A stretch of 64,000 bases of DNA from Immersiella caudata (GCA_030512335.1 JAULSU010000003.1:3410001-3474000); one strand, 5' to 3'. Counted from the stretch's first letter, positions 1 through 9,659 are shown. The notes: generated by a model from the letters alone, not told the origin. Made by a program: numbers and translations.

Positions 1-1482
1 GACGTCAAACCGAAGCCGCCCCCTTCGGTTGTTGTCAGGGCGGCGACGTTTAAGGGGGCTGAGGGACCAGAGGGGTGGTTGGGAGCCGGGAGGGCGAGTC
101 CGCAGATGAGCCCTAAGTCGAGTGTTGTTGTTCGTGGAGCAGACGACGCCCAAAGTGCGGTCGATGGTGATTCATTCAGTCGATCAGAAGGCCAGAGTAA
201 GCGTCAAGTAAAGCCGCCTGTAGCCTCTCGGAAACCAAAGGTAGCTCCCCAAGGAGAGACTACCACGGAAAGGAAGAGGGAGACGACGCCGCCTCCTATT
301 CACCACGCACGACGCCCAGTTACAGAACTTATCTCGCCTGAACCTCGGAGAATCATCAAAACGCCCCAGCTTGAACCTCCGCAACTTCCGGCCAGGGGCC
401 CAGTAGCTTCGACGAAAACGTTACCGCGGCGCACACTGTCGCAGAGCTCGGCCTCGTCCGATGATAGCTTTGTATCCGCTTCTTCAACTCAATCTCCTCG
501 AGCGATGTCCCCGGTCAGGCACATCGAATCCCCAAGCCCATGCCCAAACTCGTCGTTGCCCCTCCGGAGGTCAACACAGGCAAACATATCAAGGTCTTCA
601 CCACTCCACCTCAACTCATCACCAGGCCCACGGCCCGAAGCAATACGGCGCCTTACCTCCCCAAATGCAGCCTCCCCCTCCAGTTCCAGCCTCGCCCTCG
701 ACTCCCTCACGAACGCCATTGTCGCGAGCAACCTGGCCTCCGCTCGGTTGGCCACACAATCCTCCTCTCCGGGACCCCCTCCCCTCCCCGCCCCCCGTCG
801 ACACAAGCAACGTCCAGGGAGCCCCCAGTACCTCCAGCCCCAGCGCACAGCAGATAGCCTCCAACGTGACCGCACAGGCGGTAGCAGCCGTTCGCCTGGT
901 GCCCGCTCGCAACAGCAAGACCCAAAGCAACGCACCGGTATGCTTCGTACTCTACGAGCGCCCCACTCTTCGCTCTCGGACGACGAAGATGCCCGCCGCA
1001 GAACACACCGCACTCGCAAGAAGACTTTGCACCCACTCAGCGGCGGAAAGAAGCATGCACACAATGAAGGATCCCGTCGACGCTGGCGGGATGAGGTCTC
1101 GCCTCGTGAGCGGCGTCGCTACGAAGCTGTATGGGCGAGTAACCGCGGCTTATTTCTACGACCTGGCTGGGCCTACAACGCATCAAACCCAGAGGACTAT
1201 GGAATAGCGGGAGAAGGGACAGTCGAGGCAGGGCTAGTGGTGAACATTGTGGTGAGGGGCATCTGGAGCAGAAGCCGCTTGCCAGCGGACGAGCTCGCAG
1301 AGGTTTGGGATCTAGTAGATAAGAGAGGGGATGGCACGCTGGGTAGGCAGGAGTTTGTGGTGGGTATGTGGCTGATTGATCAAAGGCTAAGGGGAAGAAA
1401 GATACCGGCAAGGGTGGGGGAGAGTGTGTGGGCGAGTGTTAGGGGCGGGCTGGTAGTTCCGGCGCCAAAGAAGAGGAGGTAA
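1..1482 (+). CDS. IRS4: EH-domain protein, IRS4/TAX4-like (5' truncated by window edge)
   Basis: The frame is open from base 1, so the gene begins upstream and 493 residues are visible. About the first 340 residues are Ser/Pro/Arg-rich and low in complexity, as expected for a disordered scaffold. The last ~125 residues form an EH (Eps15 homology) domain: a W-A-S-N-R-G-L-F-type start, then L-P-A-D-E-L-A-E-V-W-D-L-V-D, then an EF-hand-like D-K-R-G-D-G-T-L loop followed by R-Q-E-F-V-V-G-M-W-L-I-D. This arrangement with a C-terminal EH domain matches the yeast Irs4/Tax4 family, which binds NPF-type partners such as the 5-phosphatase Inp51 and affects PI(4,5)P2 levels, cell-wall integrity, autophagy and rDNA silencing. 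The role is inferred from the family. The C-terminus ends in a basic K-K-R-R. Confidence 0.8.
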   Translation, partial: DVKPKPPPSVVVRAATFKGAEGPEGWLGAGRASPQMSPKSSVVVRGADDAQSAVDGDSFSRSEGQSKRQVKPPVASRKPKVAPQGETTTERKRETTPPPIHHARRPVTELISPEPRRIIKTPQLEPPQLPARGPVASTKTLPRRTLSQSSASSDDSFVSASSTQSPRAMSPVRHIESPSPCPNSSLPLRRSTQANISRSSPLHLNSSPGPRPEAIRRLTSPNAASPSSSSLALDSLTNAIVASNLASARLATQSSSPGPPPLPAPRRHKQRPGSPQYLQPQRTADSLQRDRTGGSSRSPGARSQQQDPKQRTGMLRTLRAPHSSLSDDEDARRRTHRTRKKTLHPLSGGKKHAHNEGSRRRWRDEVSPRERRRYEAVWASNRGLFLRPGWAYNASNPEDYGIAGEGTVEAGLVVNIVVRGIWSRSRLPADELAEVWDLVDKRGDGTLGRQEFVVGMWLIDQRLRGRKIPARVGESVWASVRGGLVVPAPKKRR

Positions 1483-1689
1483 GGGGGTGGTCTGCAAAAC
1501 CTGTGAGATAGGGAAGTATGACTATGTAAAGATACACTGGTTAGAGGTAGAAGGTGACTGAAAGGAATAGTGTGTTGGATTTCGTGGTCAGTTCTTCCCA
1601 GTGGTGCTCTCTGGCCTGGGGATCGTGCCAACCCCTCCACTTCCATGAAGCCCCGAACAACATAAGCTAAACAACAACTTGTCTATTAC

Positions 1690-1808
1690 ACATACGACCA
1701 TACCCACTGGAAAACTCGGGATCCCGTCTGCTCTCCCATAGATAAGCCAGCGAGGGCCGGACTAGTAGTTGGGTCGGTGACGACCAGCGAATCCCCGGTG
1801 TTGTATGT
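1690..1808 (+). rRNA. 5S ribosomal RNA, dispersed single copy
   Basis: The sequence starts ACATACGACCATACCCACTG and ends with a GTGTTGTATGT 3' strand that pairs with the 5' end. It contains the conserved GATCCCGTC...CTCTCCCATAGATAAGCCAG core and the GACTAGTAGTTGGGTCGGTGA loop-E/helix region, as in Neurospora-type 5S rRNA. It lies alone between protein genes, as is usual in filamentous ascomycetes, where 5S copies are scattered rather than in the rDNA unit. The internal control region is intact and a T run follows immediately, so it looks functional. Confidence 0.95.
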
Positions 1809-1815
1809 TTTTTTT
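1808..1815 (+). terminator. RNA polymerase III T-run terminator of the 5S gene
   Basis: Eight consecutive T residues sit at the 3' end of the 5S rRNA, the standard pol III termination signal on the non-template strand. Confidence 0.85.
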
Positions 1816-1912
1816 GGCGGTTTTGCCTTTATTATATTCTATAATGAATTATTAGGTACCCAAGCACATGCAACAGAATCAAGATAAGACGCCATGCAAT
1901 AGCCGAACTTGC

Positions 1913-2927
1913 TCATGATGCCTTCCTTCTGTCCAGCGTGGCGAGGAACGTTTCCACACTCTCAATAGGGTAGTTCCACTGCGTGGCATTCCCCGTAGCC
2001 TTATTTCTCTCAATAGTAACGCTGCCTACCCCTTTCCACACGTCGGAGCCAACGGCTGTGTTGACTTGCAAAGCGTCTCCTGATGCCTCGTTTTCGGCCA
2101 CCCTCCTCGAACTCTGTCTCGCCGTGCCCCCTGGATCTGCACCGGCGTCTTCCGGCACTACCAAATCCTGCCTCGCCAGCATAGCAATATCCTCCTCTGT
2201 AAGCATCACAATCCCATCAGCTAATTACCGCGCGTCAGCAATCCCACAAGCAAAAAAAAAAAAGGAGCAAAACAAAACATACCACCCCTCTCCCTCCCTT
2301 CTATCAACTTCGCAATCCTCAGCCCCCCTTCCCCGCCCAACTTCTCACTCACCACCCTCCCGACCGCCTCCACCGCCCCCACATCCACCCCCAAACCCAG
2401 CCTTTCTCCAACCCTCCTCGTTAAGCCCACATTCGCGAGCTGCACGTACATCCCCAAATCTCCCTTTCGTCTCCCCAGCTCCCCCATCAACCCCTCCAAC
2501 TTTTCCGCATCCCTCTGCCCCTTGACAAACGCCCTCACAAAATCTCTCACTACCCCCCTCGTATCCCCTAGGGCTGTCAAATGCGACCTCAGGGCTTCAA
2601 CGGCTGTTTTGAGGGAGTCAATCGCCGCGGCTACGTTTGGCGTCCGTAGAGCTGGTTCGGATAGCGCGAGATCGACGATGGATTTGGTTTGGGAGACTTC
2701 GAGCGAGTATTGCTGAATGAGTGTCGGGAGGTTCTTGGCGCGGAGGGCGGCGCGGCGGATGCGGGAGAGGAGTTGGATGGATTGTTCGAGTAGCTGGGCG
2801 ACGGCTACGGCGGTCGCGAAGGGGTCGGCCTGGGATGTGTTAGCTTTGGGCTCAGTTGATGATTTTGGGCTTTCTTTTGGGATTGGGATAGGGTCTGGGA
2901 ATAGGAATTGAGAAACTTGGATACCAT
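1913..2927 (-). CDS. NLR-effector-like helical protein with paired C-terminal N-x-A...Q-x-N repeats
   Basis: Proposed exons: 2927-2925 (ATG only), 2829-2283, 2220-1913; 285 residues. The second intron is secure (donor GTATGT, branch GCTGAC, acceptor TTAG). The first is less so: donor GTATCC directly after ATG, but a very good GCTAAC...CCCAG acceptor. An alternative ATG at 3089 in the same frame would add ~54 residues including a poly-Lys run encoded by an A19 tract, which looks unlikely to be coding. Residues ~2-180 are amphipathic helices with Y-V-Q-L-A-N-V-G-L-T, reminiscent of the HeLo-like/SesA N-terminal domains of fungal NLR and STAND proteins. Residues ~223-269 hold two short repeats, N-E-A-S-G-D-A-L-Q-V-N and N-K-A-T-G-N-A-T-Q-W-N, 29 residues apart. 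The product resembles that of the divergent gene at 3664. The helical and repeat architecture is seen in the sequence; a cell-death or amyloid-signalling role is inferred. Confidence 0.7.
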
Positions 2928-3663
2928 GGTTTCTGTGTCTTGTCCTGTCGTTGACTTACACGTATTGGCGTTTGGTTTTTTTTTTTTTTTTTTTCGTTTT
3001 GGGGCGGTCAAGAGGCTTGTGCTGTTTGTTTTCTTTGGGAAAGATGGTGTTGACGGCGGTGCCCGGTCAGAGTCGAGGCGGCCAATCATAAAATTATCTG
3101 CGCTTTCGCTGCAGCTTAACTGAACAATTGATAGGTACGGGTAGGGTCGGCAAGGCACGATGTCTATCCACATTCTGCTCTCTGGGTGGTTGTATACCCA
3201 ATTGTCGGTGCCAGCCCAACCCTGCCCTACCCTGCATACAAACCCGAGAGGATGTTCCGGCACCCGTCAATGGTGGAACCTCAGCCTCGTCGATGGGAGA
3301 CTGAATGCTCACTCTTCAGAGTCGTGCCTTTGTATGGACGGCGGTAGACTTAACTGAGCAAGTCTCAATGTCAGAGCCATGAGCCTAATCTGTACCAGAT
3401 GGGCATCGCCCAGGGAGCCCAAGATGCTGGCGCCCGATGCGCATTTCTTAAGCTGCCGAATCGACATACAAAAGCCCAGTTGAGAATGAGACATCTTGCC
3501 TACCTAGCCAACTTGATCATCACCACCATCATCGCCAATACCCAGCAAGCCAGCAGACAATCCAGCTTCCTCACCGCCACAACCAACAGTACGTTACAGT
3601 CACCAACACTCACCTTGCTCTTGCTGCACGCCCAATACCACCAGGAAGCTAAACATTTCACAC
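2928..3663. promoter_or_regulatory. Shared divergent promoter region of the paired helical-domain genes
   Basis: This stretch separates two head-to-head genes and must contain the 5' ends of both. It includes a 19-nt T tract (2976-2994) and a CCTACCTA-type motif near 3498. A GTACGT donor near 3589 hints at an intron in the 5' leader of the rightward gene. No conserved operator could be recognised. Confidence 0.45.
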
Positions 3664-4410
3664 ATGATCTTCCAGATGTTTCGCCGTCCCAACAAACGCG
3701 CTCCTCCTCCGGCCACTCCCGTCAAACCGGCCACCCCGGTCCAGACAGTGCCTCGCGCTCCCGTCATGACACCCCCTCACGAGACACTCCCGGCCGGCAT
3801 CCTGGCCAACACCCCCATCAACTCCCCGATCAATGCACCAATCAGCCCTCCCGTCACCCCTCCAGCCATCAACGCATTCATCGACGTAGCTGCCGAGGCC
3901 AAAGCGACGTCGAAACTTTTAGACAAGGCTGTCCTTATCATCAATCGGACCCGTCAGGCCAACAAAGCTCCCGCTTCCTTCTACGAATACCAGGATGACC
4001 TCGACGAAACCACCCAGATCGTCCACAGGGTAGAATACAGGAGCGATATGCAAACGCCCAACGTCGGCAGGGCCCTGGGCCCGCTCAAGGACGCAGTTGA
4101 GAAGCTCACCCAAATCCTGGTTGATGGTTCATACATGTCTGGCCAACTCGACCACGTCATGAGCAAGCTGGTTGAGGCGACCAAGAACCTACAAGATCAG
4201 CTGCCAGGTGACGTCGCCATTGTCGAGAATAATGAGGCTGATGACGCTGCTCAACTGAACGGCTTCTTTGGCAAAACGGAGAGGCAGGGGCGTATTTACG
4301 CCGAGGTAAAGGGGAACAAAGCCAAGGGCGGTCGCCAGGTTAATGGGGCTGTTTACGGAGGAGGTTTCGACATGAACTCCTTCTTTGGAGGGGGGGGAAA
4401 GGCGGGATAA
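3664..4410 (+). CDS. NLR-effector-like helical protein with paired C-terminal repeats (diverged partner)
   Basis: This single exon encodes 248 residues; I chose the first ATG (3664), although a second in-frame Met lies four codons on. Residues ~8-70 are Pro/Ala/Thr-rich. Residues ~70-185 are helical and share a T-P-N-V-x(3)-A-x(2)-x-L-K-x-A-V-E-x-L signature with the product of the gene at 1913-2927. The tail carries two repeats, N-E-A-D-D-A-A-Q-L-N-G (from residue 190) and N-K-A-K-G-G-R-Q-V-N-G (from 218), then a Gly-rich end with N-S-F-F-G. Repeat spacing is 28 residues. This is the two-repeat, C-terminal layout known for HET-s-type amyloid motifs, but the motif itself is not one I can name with certainty. 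It may be an old, diverged duplicate of its neighbour. Function is inferred only. Confidence 0.7.
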   Translation: MIFQMFRRPNKRAPPPATPVKPATPVQTVPRAPVMTPPHETLPAGILANTPINSPINAPISPPVTPPAINAFIDVAAEAKATSKLLDKAVLIINRTRQANKAPASFYEYQDDLDETTQIVHRVEYRSDMQTPNVGRALGPLKDAVEKLTQILVDGSYMSGQLDHVMSKLVEATKNLQDQLPGDVAIVENNEADDAAQLNGFFGKTERQGRIYAEVKGNKAKGGRQVNGAVYGGGFDMNSFFGGGGKAG

Positions 4411-4888
4411 TGCTCGAGTGCAGCTGCCATTCTAGACCTTAGACTTGAGACTCTCCAGAATAGAGAATAATAATGGAGAATGACACACCTGAATTAGAGC
4501 TCGAAAAAGTTGCAATCGTGACGCTTGTCACGCTGAAATTCAGTGCCTTTTTCTGGACATTCCAACAAGGGCCCAGTAAAACGGGAGGGACGGAACAGAA
4601 AGCGCGGAAAGCGCGGAAAGCGCAATCACCTGCAATAGCCCCCACCCAAGAGGGTCCGAGGGGTCAGAGCAAGACATCTCGAAGGAAAAGGCTATCCAAC
4701 CTACCTACCTAGAACCTACCTAGGTGCCTTCGATAGTCAAGATACCTATCGTGAAAGCAGCCGCTTGAACCGCTCGGACCAGAGCATACAAAGGGTTGAT
4801 CTTCGGAAGCACTTTCCCAACATTCAGCTACGGCTAGAAAGGCGGGGATGGGTGGGGGGGGGGAGATGACGATGGATATTCTGCCAAT

Positions 4889-5287
4889 GGAATATATTGA
4901 ACTTCGGCCTGAGGACAACGATCTCCAAGCTGTTTCAAGGGTTGGAACAAGATCTGTAATGGAAAAGCTGCGGTGGAAATTAATCTCAAGGCGGAGGCCG
5001 ATCTAGCAAAGGAGGTTAAGAAAACATGCGCGGCCTTATGGGCTAGATGGGTCAGGTAAGCTAGACATCGGTGCCTGCTTCTGCAGGATGGCGGCAGTTC
5101 TGGAGAATTTGGGCACGGCCAGCAAGGCCCGGGACAAAGTTGCGGATCCTTTTAGCAGACTTGCCGATCCAGATAAGGTTGAGAAACCACAGGACGAGGT
5201 GGCATCAAGGAGTCGCTCGAGCGCAGCACAGATTTTCTGAAGGCCCAGAAGGCGGACCGGGACTCGTGGAACTTTTTCGGATGCTAG
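4889..5287 (+). pseudogene. Possible decayed gene: coding-like fragments in shifting frames
   Basis: Three stretches look like protein but do not join in one frame. They are a Lys/Ala-rich helix ending W-A-R-W-V-R before a stop near 5057; a segment from ATG 5089 (M-A-A-V-L-E-N-L-G..., rich in K/E/D) ending at a stop near 5240; and a final segment ending D-S-W-N-F-F-G-C at 5287. A GTAAGC...CTGCAG pair between the first two is only about 31 nt apart, too short for a normal intron, and the second junction has no splice signals. It could be a frameshifted remnant or a misread noncoding region. Confidence 0.25.
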
Positions 5288-5912
5288 GGGGGGGGGGACA
5301 GAAATTGCTGGAGACATGTTCTCTCAAGACGAGTTTTTAAGTTTGGCTCTTTGTATTCTTCAGTTTCCGATGGTGTTGATTCTCTGCAGATTGAACATTG
5401 CTAATATGGAAAGCCGGTCGACTAGGTGGTAATCTGACGGCAAATAGGTACATGATGGAATGCTTTCAGTAATTTCTGGTTAAACCACAGCGCCGAGACC
5501 ACTCGTCCTGTTGGCGTACTTGCTCTGGCGTGAGGCGAGAAGGGATGGGTTGTCGTCAATTGACCCCTGCACCTTGACCCGGCTCTTAGGGCTGACGGGC
5601 CCTGGTATGGGGGTTTAAACGAGACGAATCAGGCGGCCCGAATCGAGACGCGTTTGCCCCTCGTACCGCTGGTAACGGTACCGGTGAGGAACCAACCACC
5701 GCGGGCCGATCACCTTCCTCTCGTCGGGTGCGGATGGGTGAACAATCAACCGAGCTCGAAGGGTCTCAGCGGGCTTACCACGAGAGGGGATTCGTTATCT
5801 CCGCACCGTGAACTCGTATTTTCCTTCGCATTCCGTTCGCCACGCGCCGATTGCCCTCCCCAACCGCGCACCAACAAAAGTTTGCCAGACAGCCTGAGCG
5901 ACGCCGCCCAGC
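5288..5912. other. Intergenic region upstream of the P450 gene
   Basis: No open frame with coding character was seen. A G9 run lies at its left end. The rest is probably the promoter and 5' leader of the P450. Confidence 0.5.
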
Positions 5913-7521
5913 ATGTCTTCCCTCATATCAGATGGCCTATCCCCGGCCGCAATCACTCTCACAGCTGTTGCCCTCCCCCTCCTCCTTCTCCTCTTCAAAA
6001 AGGCCTACTTCCCCGCTCTCGATCCCCACGAACCGCCTCTCCTGCGACCCTGGATCCCCTTCATTGGACACATCATCTCCCTCGCGCGCGAGTCCAATGG
6101 CTATTACGCCCGCCTGTTCCGCAAGAAACCCCTACCTATCTGTACTCTGCCAATGCTCAATGGAAAGCTGTACGTGATCCACTCGGCACCGCTGATCGCG
6201 GCGGGGATGCGGAACAGGGAGTTGTCGTTTGATCCGTTTGCGGTTGATTTCTCGGAGGGCTTGTTGGGGATTGAGAGGAAGTATGTCGATGAGGTGTTTG
6301 CGAAGCCGGGGTGGGTGCAAACGATGACGGATACGGTACATGCTGCGCTTGCTGGGGGTAATGTGAAGATTATGAAGGCGGCTTGTTATCGCGAGCTCGC
6401 GGAGGGGTTGAATGGGCTGGCGAAGGAAGGGCCGGTAGAGGTTGGGAATTCGTACGACTGGCTGGCGTTGGTTGTGCCGCGGGCGTTTTTGAGGGCTCTG
6501 TTTGGGAAGAACAATCCTTTTGATGATAGGGCGATACAGGCTCTTTGGTAAGTGTGTGAAGGGTGCGTTTCGTGGGTTTGAGTGTGGGGCTGACGTTTGT
6601 AGGGACTTTGATGCTGGGGTTGCCGCGCTGGCGTTGAATATGATGCCCAGTGTGGTTGCGTCGAAAGCGTACAAGGCACGGCAGATTCTCTGGGACAAGA
6701 TCTTCCCGTTCTACGAGGCTGAGAGTTGGAGGGGTGACGATGTATCGCCCTTGCTGCGCATGCGCGGAGACAAGTTACTTCGTGACGGCGTTCCGTGGGA
6801 TGCAATTGCGAAGATCGAGATCAATATTCCCTGGGCGTCGGTGACGAACACGGTCCCGGACCTGTTTTGGATCCTGGTGAACGTCTTTTCGAAGCCGCAC
6901 ATCCTCGAGAAGTTCCGCGCCGAGGCTGCCGAGCTCACGACTATCACGGCTGATGCCAATGGAACCCGCGTCGCCTGCGTCGATGCCGACCAGCTTGTTG
7001 AGAAGCCGTATATCAATGCCGTCTATTGGGAGACGCACCGGCTGTATAACGAAATTCTTGCCAACCGCCGCGTTATGGCCGACACGACGATTCGAGACCC
7101 CACCGACGGCCGAGAGTATTTCCTTGAGAAGGGCATCAACGTTCAGTTTGCCACGGGCTCACCTCATCGCAACCCGCAAACATGGGGGTCTGATGCAGAT
7201 ATGTATCGTCCCGAGCGATGGTTCGAGGCCACATCAGCTGAGGAGAAGACGATGCGGGCGTCGCTGTTTCCCTTTGGCGGCGGGAGAAACCTGTGCCCCG
7301 GCAGGTCGTTTGCTATCTCCGAAAGCCTGGGGCTGATGTCAGCATTGGCCCAGGGATTTGACATCGAAGGCGTCAAGGTGCCGGGGGTGACGGCCCCAAC
7401 GCCGGGAGGTGCCATGCGGAGACCAGTCTGGGGGTCGGTGGATCCGGCCGTGAGGATTCGGAGGCGGAGCGGGTTTGAGGATGTATTGTGGACCTTCAAG
7501 TTGGAGAAGACAGAGTCATAG
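5913..7521 (+). CDS. Cytochrome P450 monooxygenase, CYP7/CYP8-like
   Basis: Exons 5913-6547 and 6603-7521, joined by a GTAAGT...TGTAG intron with a CTGAC branch point; 517 residues. An N-terminal hydrophobic segment (about residues 11-30) anchors it to the ER, followed by a Pro-rich hinge. The K-helix E-T-H-R (ExxR), the P-E-R-W motif and the haem loop F-P-F-G-G-G-R-N-L-C-P-G-R with the Cys ligand are all intact, so the enzyme should bind haem. The I-helix reads P-W-A-S-V-T-N-T in place of the usual A/G-G-x-D/E-T-T, a pattern I associate with CYP7 (oxysterol 7-alpha-hydroxylase) and CYP8 (prostacyclin synthase) enzymes. The substrate is unknown; sterol- or oxylipin-like substrates are plausible. 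No other secondary-metabolism genes adjoin it. Confidence 0.9.
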
Positions 7522-8180
7522 TTGGACGTGAGCGCCCAGAAGCCCAACTTCTTAAACAATCCAGTAACCTCGAAACATAAATGACCGCATGCTGTTACTT
7601 ACGTCTCGCATCTCATCGAGTTTGTCCGTATGCGAGCAGCCCAATGGCGCCTTGAAGCTCATGACCCTGGACCGGTATAACCCGGCGTTCAGCGGTCGCA
7701 CCCCATGTTCCCCGCGGGCCGAGGCTCACTAACACCTCAGCCAAGCCGCCTCGGCACCCCGGCCGTCAAATCATCAACTTCCTCTCCTGTCGTCCCAAGC
7801 CCACCGTCTCGCACTGCCGTTGTCCACTTTTCTCGTCGCACCAGCATGAACGACGGCTAATCTCGCGGAGATTTTGGCTTCCAAGACCCTTTATTCCCTC
7901 GATTCCGGATTTCGAATTCCAGCAGTCGGGTTGCACAACATTTCAACCAACACCCCGACTCCAAAAAATAAGAAAAGCGCCGAGCATTCGAATTATCGAT
8001 TGCATATCAACCGGCTCTCGCCCTCCAACCCCGCTCCACTCCCGTACCTACCTACCACCTTTCACCGCGTCCCGACCCTCACCTTTGCGCCCGCGACAAC
8101 ACCTCTAACAACCGGTTCCGCGCCGTAAACACCACTACCTTTTCCAATTGCGCCGCATCACCGCCGCCGCCCCCGCAATC
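7522..8180. other. Intergenic: P450 3' end and PEX11-like promoter
   Basis: The region is pyrimidine-rich towards its right end and contains a CCTACCTACC motif at about 8047. No gene is supported in it. Confidence 0.5.
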
Positions 8181-9110
8181 ATGTCGTCCTCCGCGCCTCC
8201 GATCGCCGCCCTGCCCTCCGGCACCGCCCTCCCTCCCGCCGGCCCCTCCTCCCCGGCCAAACCGCTCCCCGTCACTGCTCTCGTCGCCGCCCTCCCCTCC
8301 AACATCGACGTCTTCCTGGCCCGCCTCAACAAAGCCCTATCCACCCCAACTGGCATCGACACTGTCATGCTCTTCCTCTGCTACACCTCCCGCTTCAGCG
8401 CCTCGCTCCTCTCCCACCTCTCCGCCTCCCTTCTTCGCCGATCCGCGCGCGAATGGCTCGCCCTCGTCGCCTCCCTCCCCCGCGGCACCACTGTCCTCTT
8501 CGCCGCCCCGAACCCCGGCGCAAAACCCACCACCTCCGCCGCGGGCGCCGCCGCCCTCGTGCTCGCCTCCCGCCTTAAAGCCCTCTCCGGCCTCCTCTCT
8601 GAAGCGCGCATGATTCTCCGCCTTTGGGCCCTGCTGGGGATGTACTTCTGGGGCAAGGGCCTCATCGCAAAGGCGCTTAAAAAGTCCACGCCCGAGGAGA
8701 AAGCAAAGGGACCGAGCCAGGTCGAGACGGCCATCGAGTGGACGCGTCTGGGCCTTTGCATCGGACTGCAATCGCTCGAGAATGGAGCATATCTCTCGCA
8801 GCGGGGCGTGATGGGTTGGAGCCCCAAGACGCAAGGGCTGGCGTATAAATGGAGCGCGCGATTTTGGGCGGCGTACGTGGGCATTGAGCTCGGGCGGTTG
8901 TTGGTGGAGGGATTTGGGGGCGGGAAGGTGTACCAAGCGGAGGAGACAGCAGAGTGGCGGAAGAAGGTGGTGAGGAATACGGCGTGGATGCCGCTGACTA
9001 TTCACTGGAGCACGGATGCAGGGATTGTGAACGATACCTTGGTTGGGCTGTTGGCAAGTATTCCGGGGATTATCCAGATACGGGATCTGTGGGCGACGAC
9101 GAAGGTGTAA
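8181..9110 (+). CDS. PEX11C: Peroxisomal biogenesis factor 11 family protein (PEX11C-type)
   Basis: This single exon encodes 309 residues. An ATG-less extension lies upstream; the ATG at 8181 gives a typical M-S-S-S-A-P-P start. The first 40 residues are Ala/Pro-rich. Then comes a PEX11 fold: an amphipathic N-terminal helix (V-F-L-A-R-L-N-K-A-L-S-T...), a long helical region ending R-L-K-A-L-S-G-L-L-S-E-A-R, hydrophobic segments around residues 140-155, and a C-terminal membrane segment with A-S-I-P-G-I-I-Q-I-R-D-L-W. PEX11 proteins insert into the peroxisomal membrane, curve and elongate it, and promote peroxisome division. Assignment to the C-type paralogue rests on length and the Ala/Pro-rich start, so it is less certain than the family call. 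Confidence 0.8.
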   Translation: MSSSAPPIAALPSGTALPPAGPSSPAKPLPVTALVAALPSNIDVFLARLNKALSTPTGIDTVMLFLCYTSRFSASLLSHLSASLLRRSAREWLALVASLPRGTTVLFAAPNPGAKPTTSAAGAAALVLASRLKALSGLLSEARMILRLWALLGMYFWGKGLIAKALKKSTPEEKAKGPSQVETAIEWTRLGLCIGLQSLENGAYLSQRGVMGWSPKTQGLAYKWSARFWAAYVGIELGRLLVEGFGGGKVYQAEETAEWRKKVVRNTAWMPLTIHWSTDAGIVNDTLVGLLASIPGIIQIRDLWATTKV

Positions 9111-9659
9111 TGAGAGAGTGATAGGTAGAGATGACGTGTGATAAGGATGCTTTTTCGAGGCACAGAAGGGGGTATACCGACCGGAGAGCTTGACATTGGG
9201 CTCTAATCGCCAGCGTCCTTCATGTATTTATTTTGTGATGTGATTTTCACGGTACATATTGCGTTGGGTTGGCTCTTGTTGTACAGCAGCAGGCAATTCG
9301 TATTGAGTTCTCATCTCGATGTTTCATCGGGTATCATAACACCTCCCAAGTCAAGTTTACAGTCGCCCCAAGGGCATATGCTGCGAGACCCTCTATCCAC
9401 CCAGCACCATTCTACCCAGGAATGTAGCCACTCGATCAAAGACCTGAGGGCCTGATCCAACGCCATGACTACCAACTGACCCAATGCGGCACTGCAGGGT
9501 GCTCAGTGGCATCCTGTCCCTCGTCGCTGTTTCTCCCTGCTTCCTACTAATGCAAAACCCACTGCTTATTCCCTCATAGACATTATTTTGCAGGAATTCT
9601 AAATCCAGAATGTCGAGCCGTAAATGATACACAAAGCCCATCCCCAGGCACTCGAGTCA
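9111..9659. other. Convergent 3' intergenic region
   Basis: The region lies between the converging PEX11-like and GPI-protein genes. Only 3' UTR sequence is expected, and no ORF or RNA gene was recognised. Confidence 0.5.
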
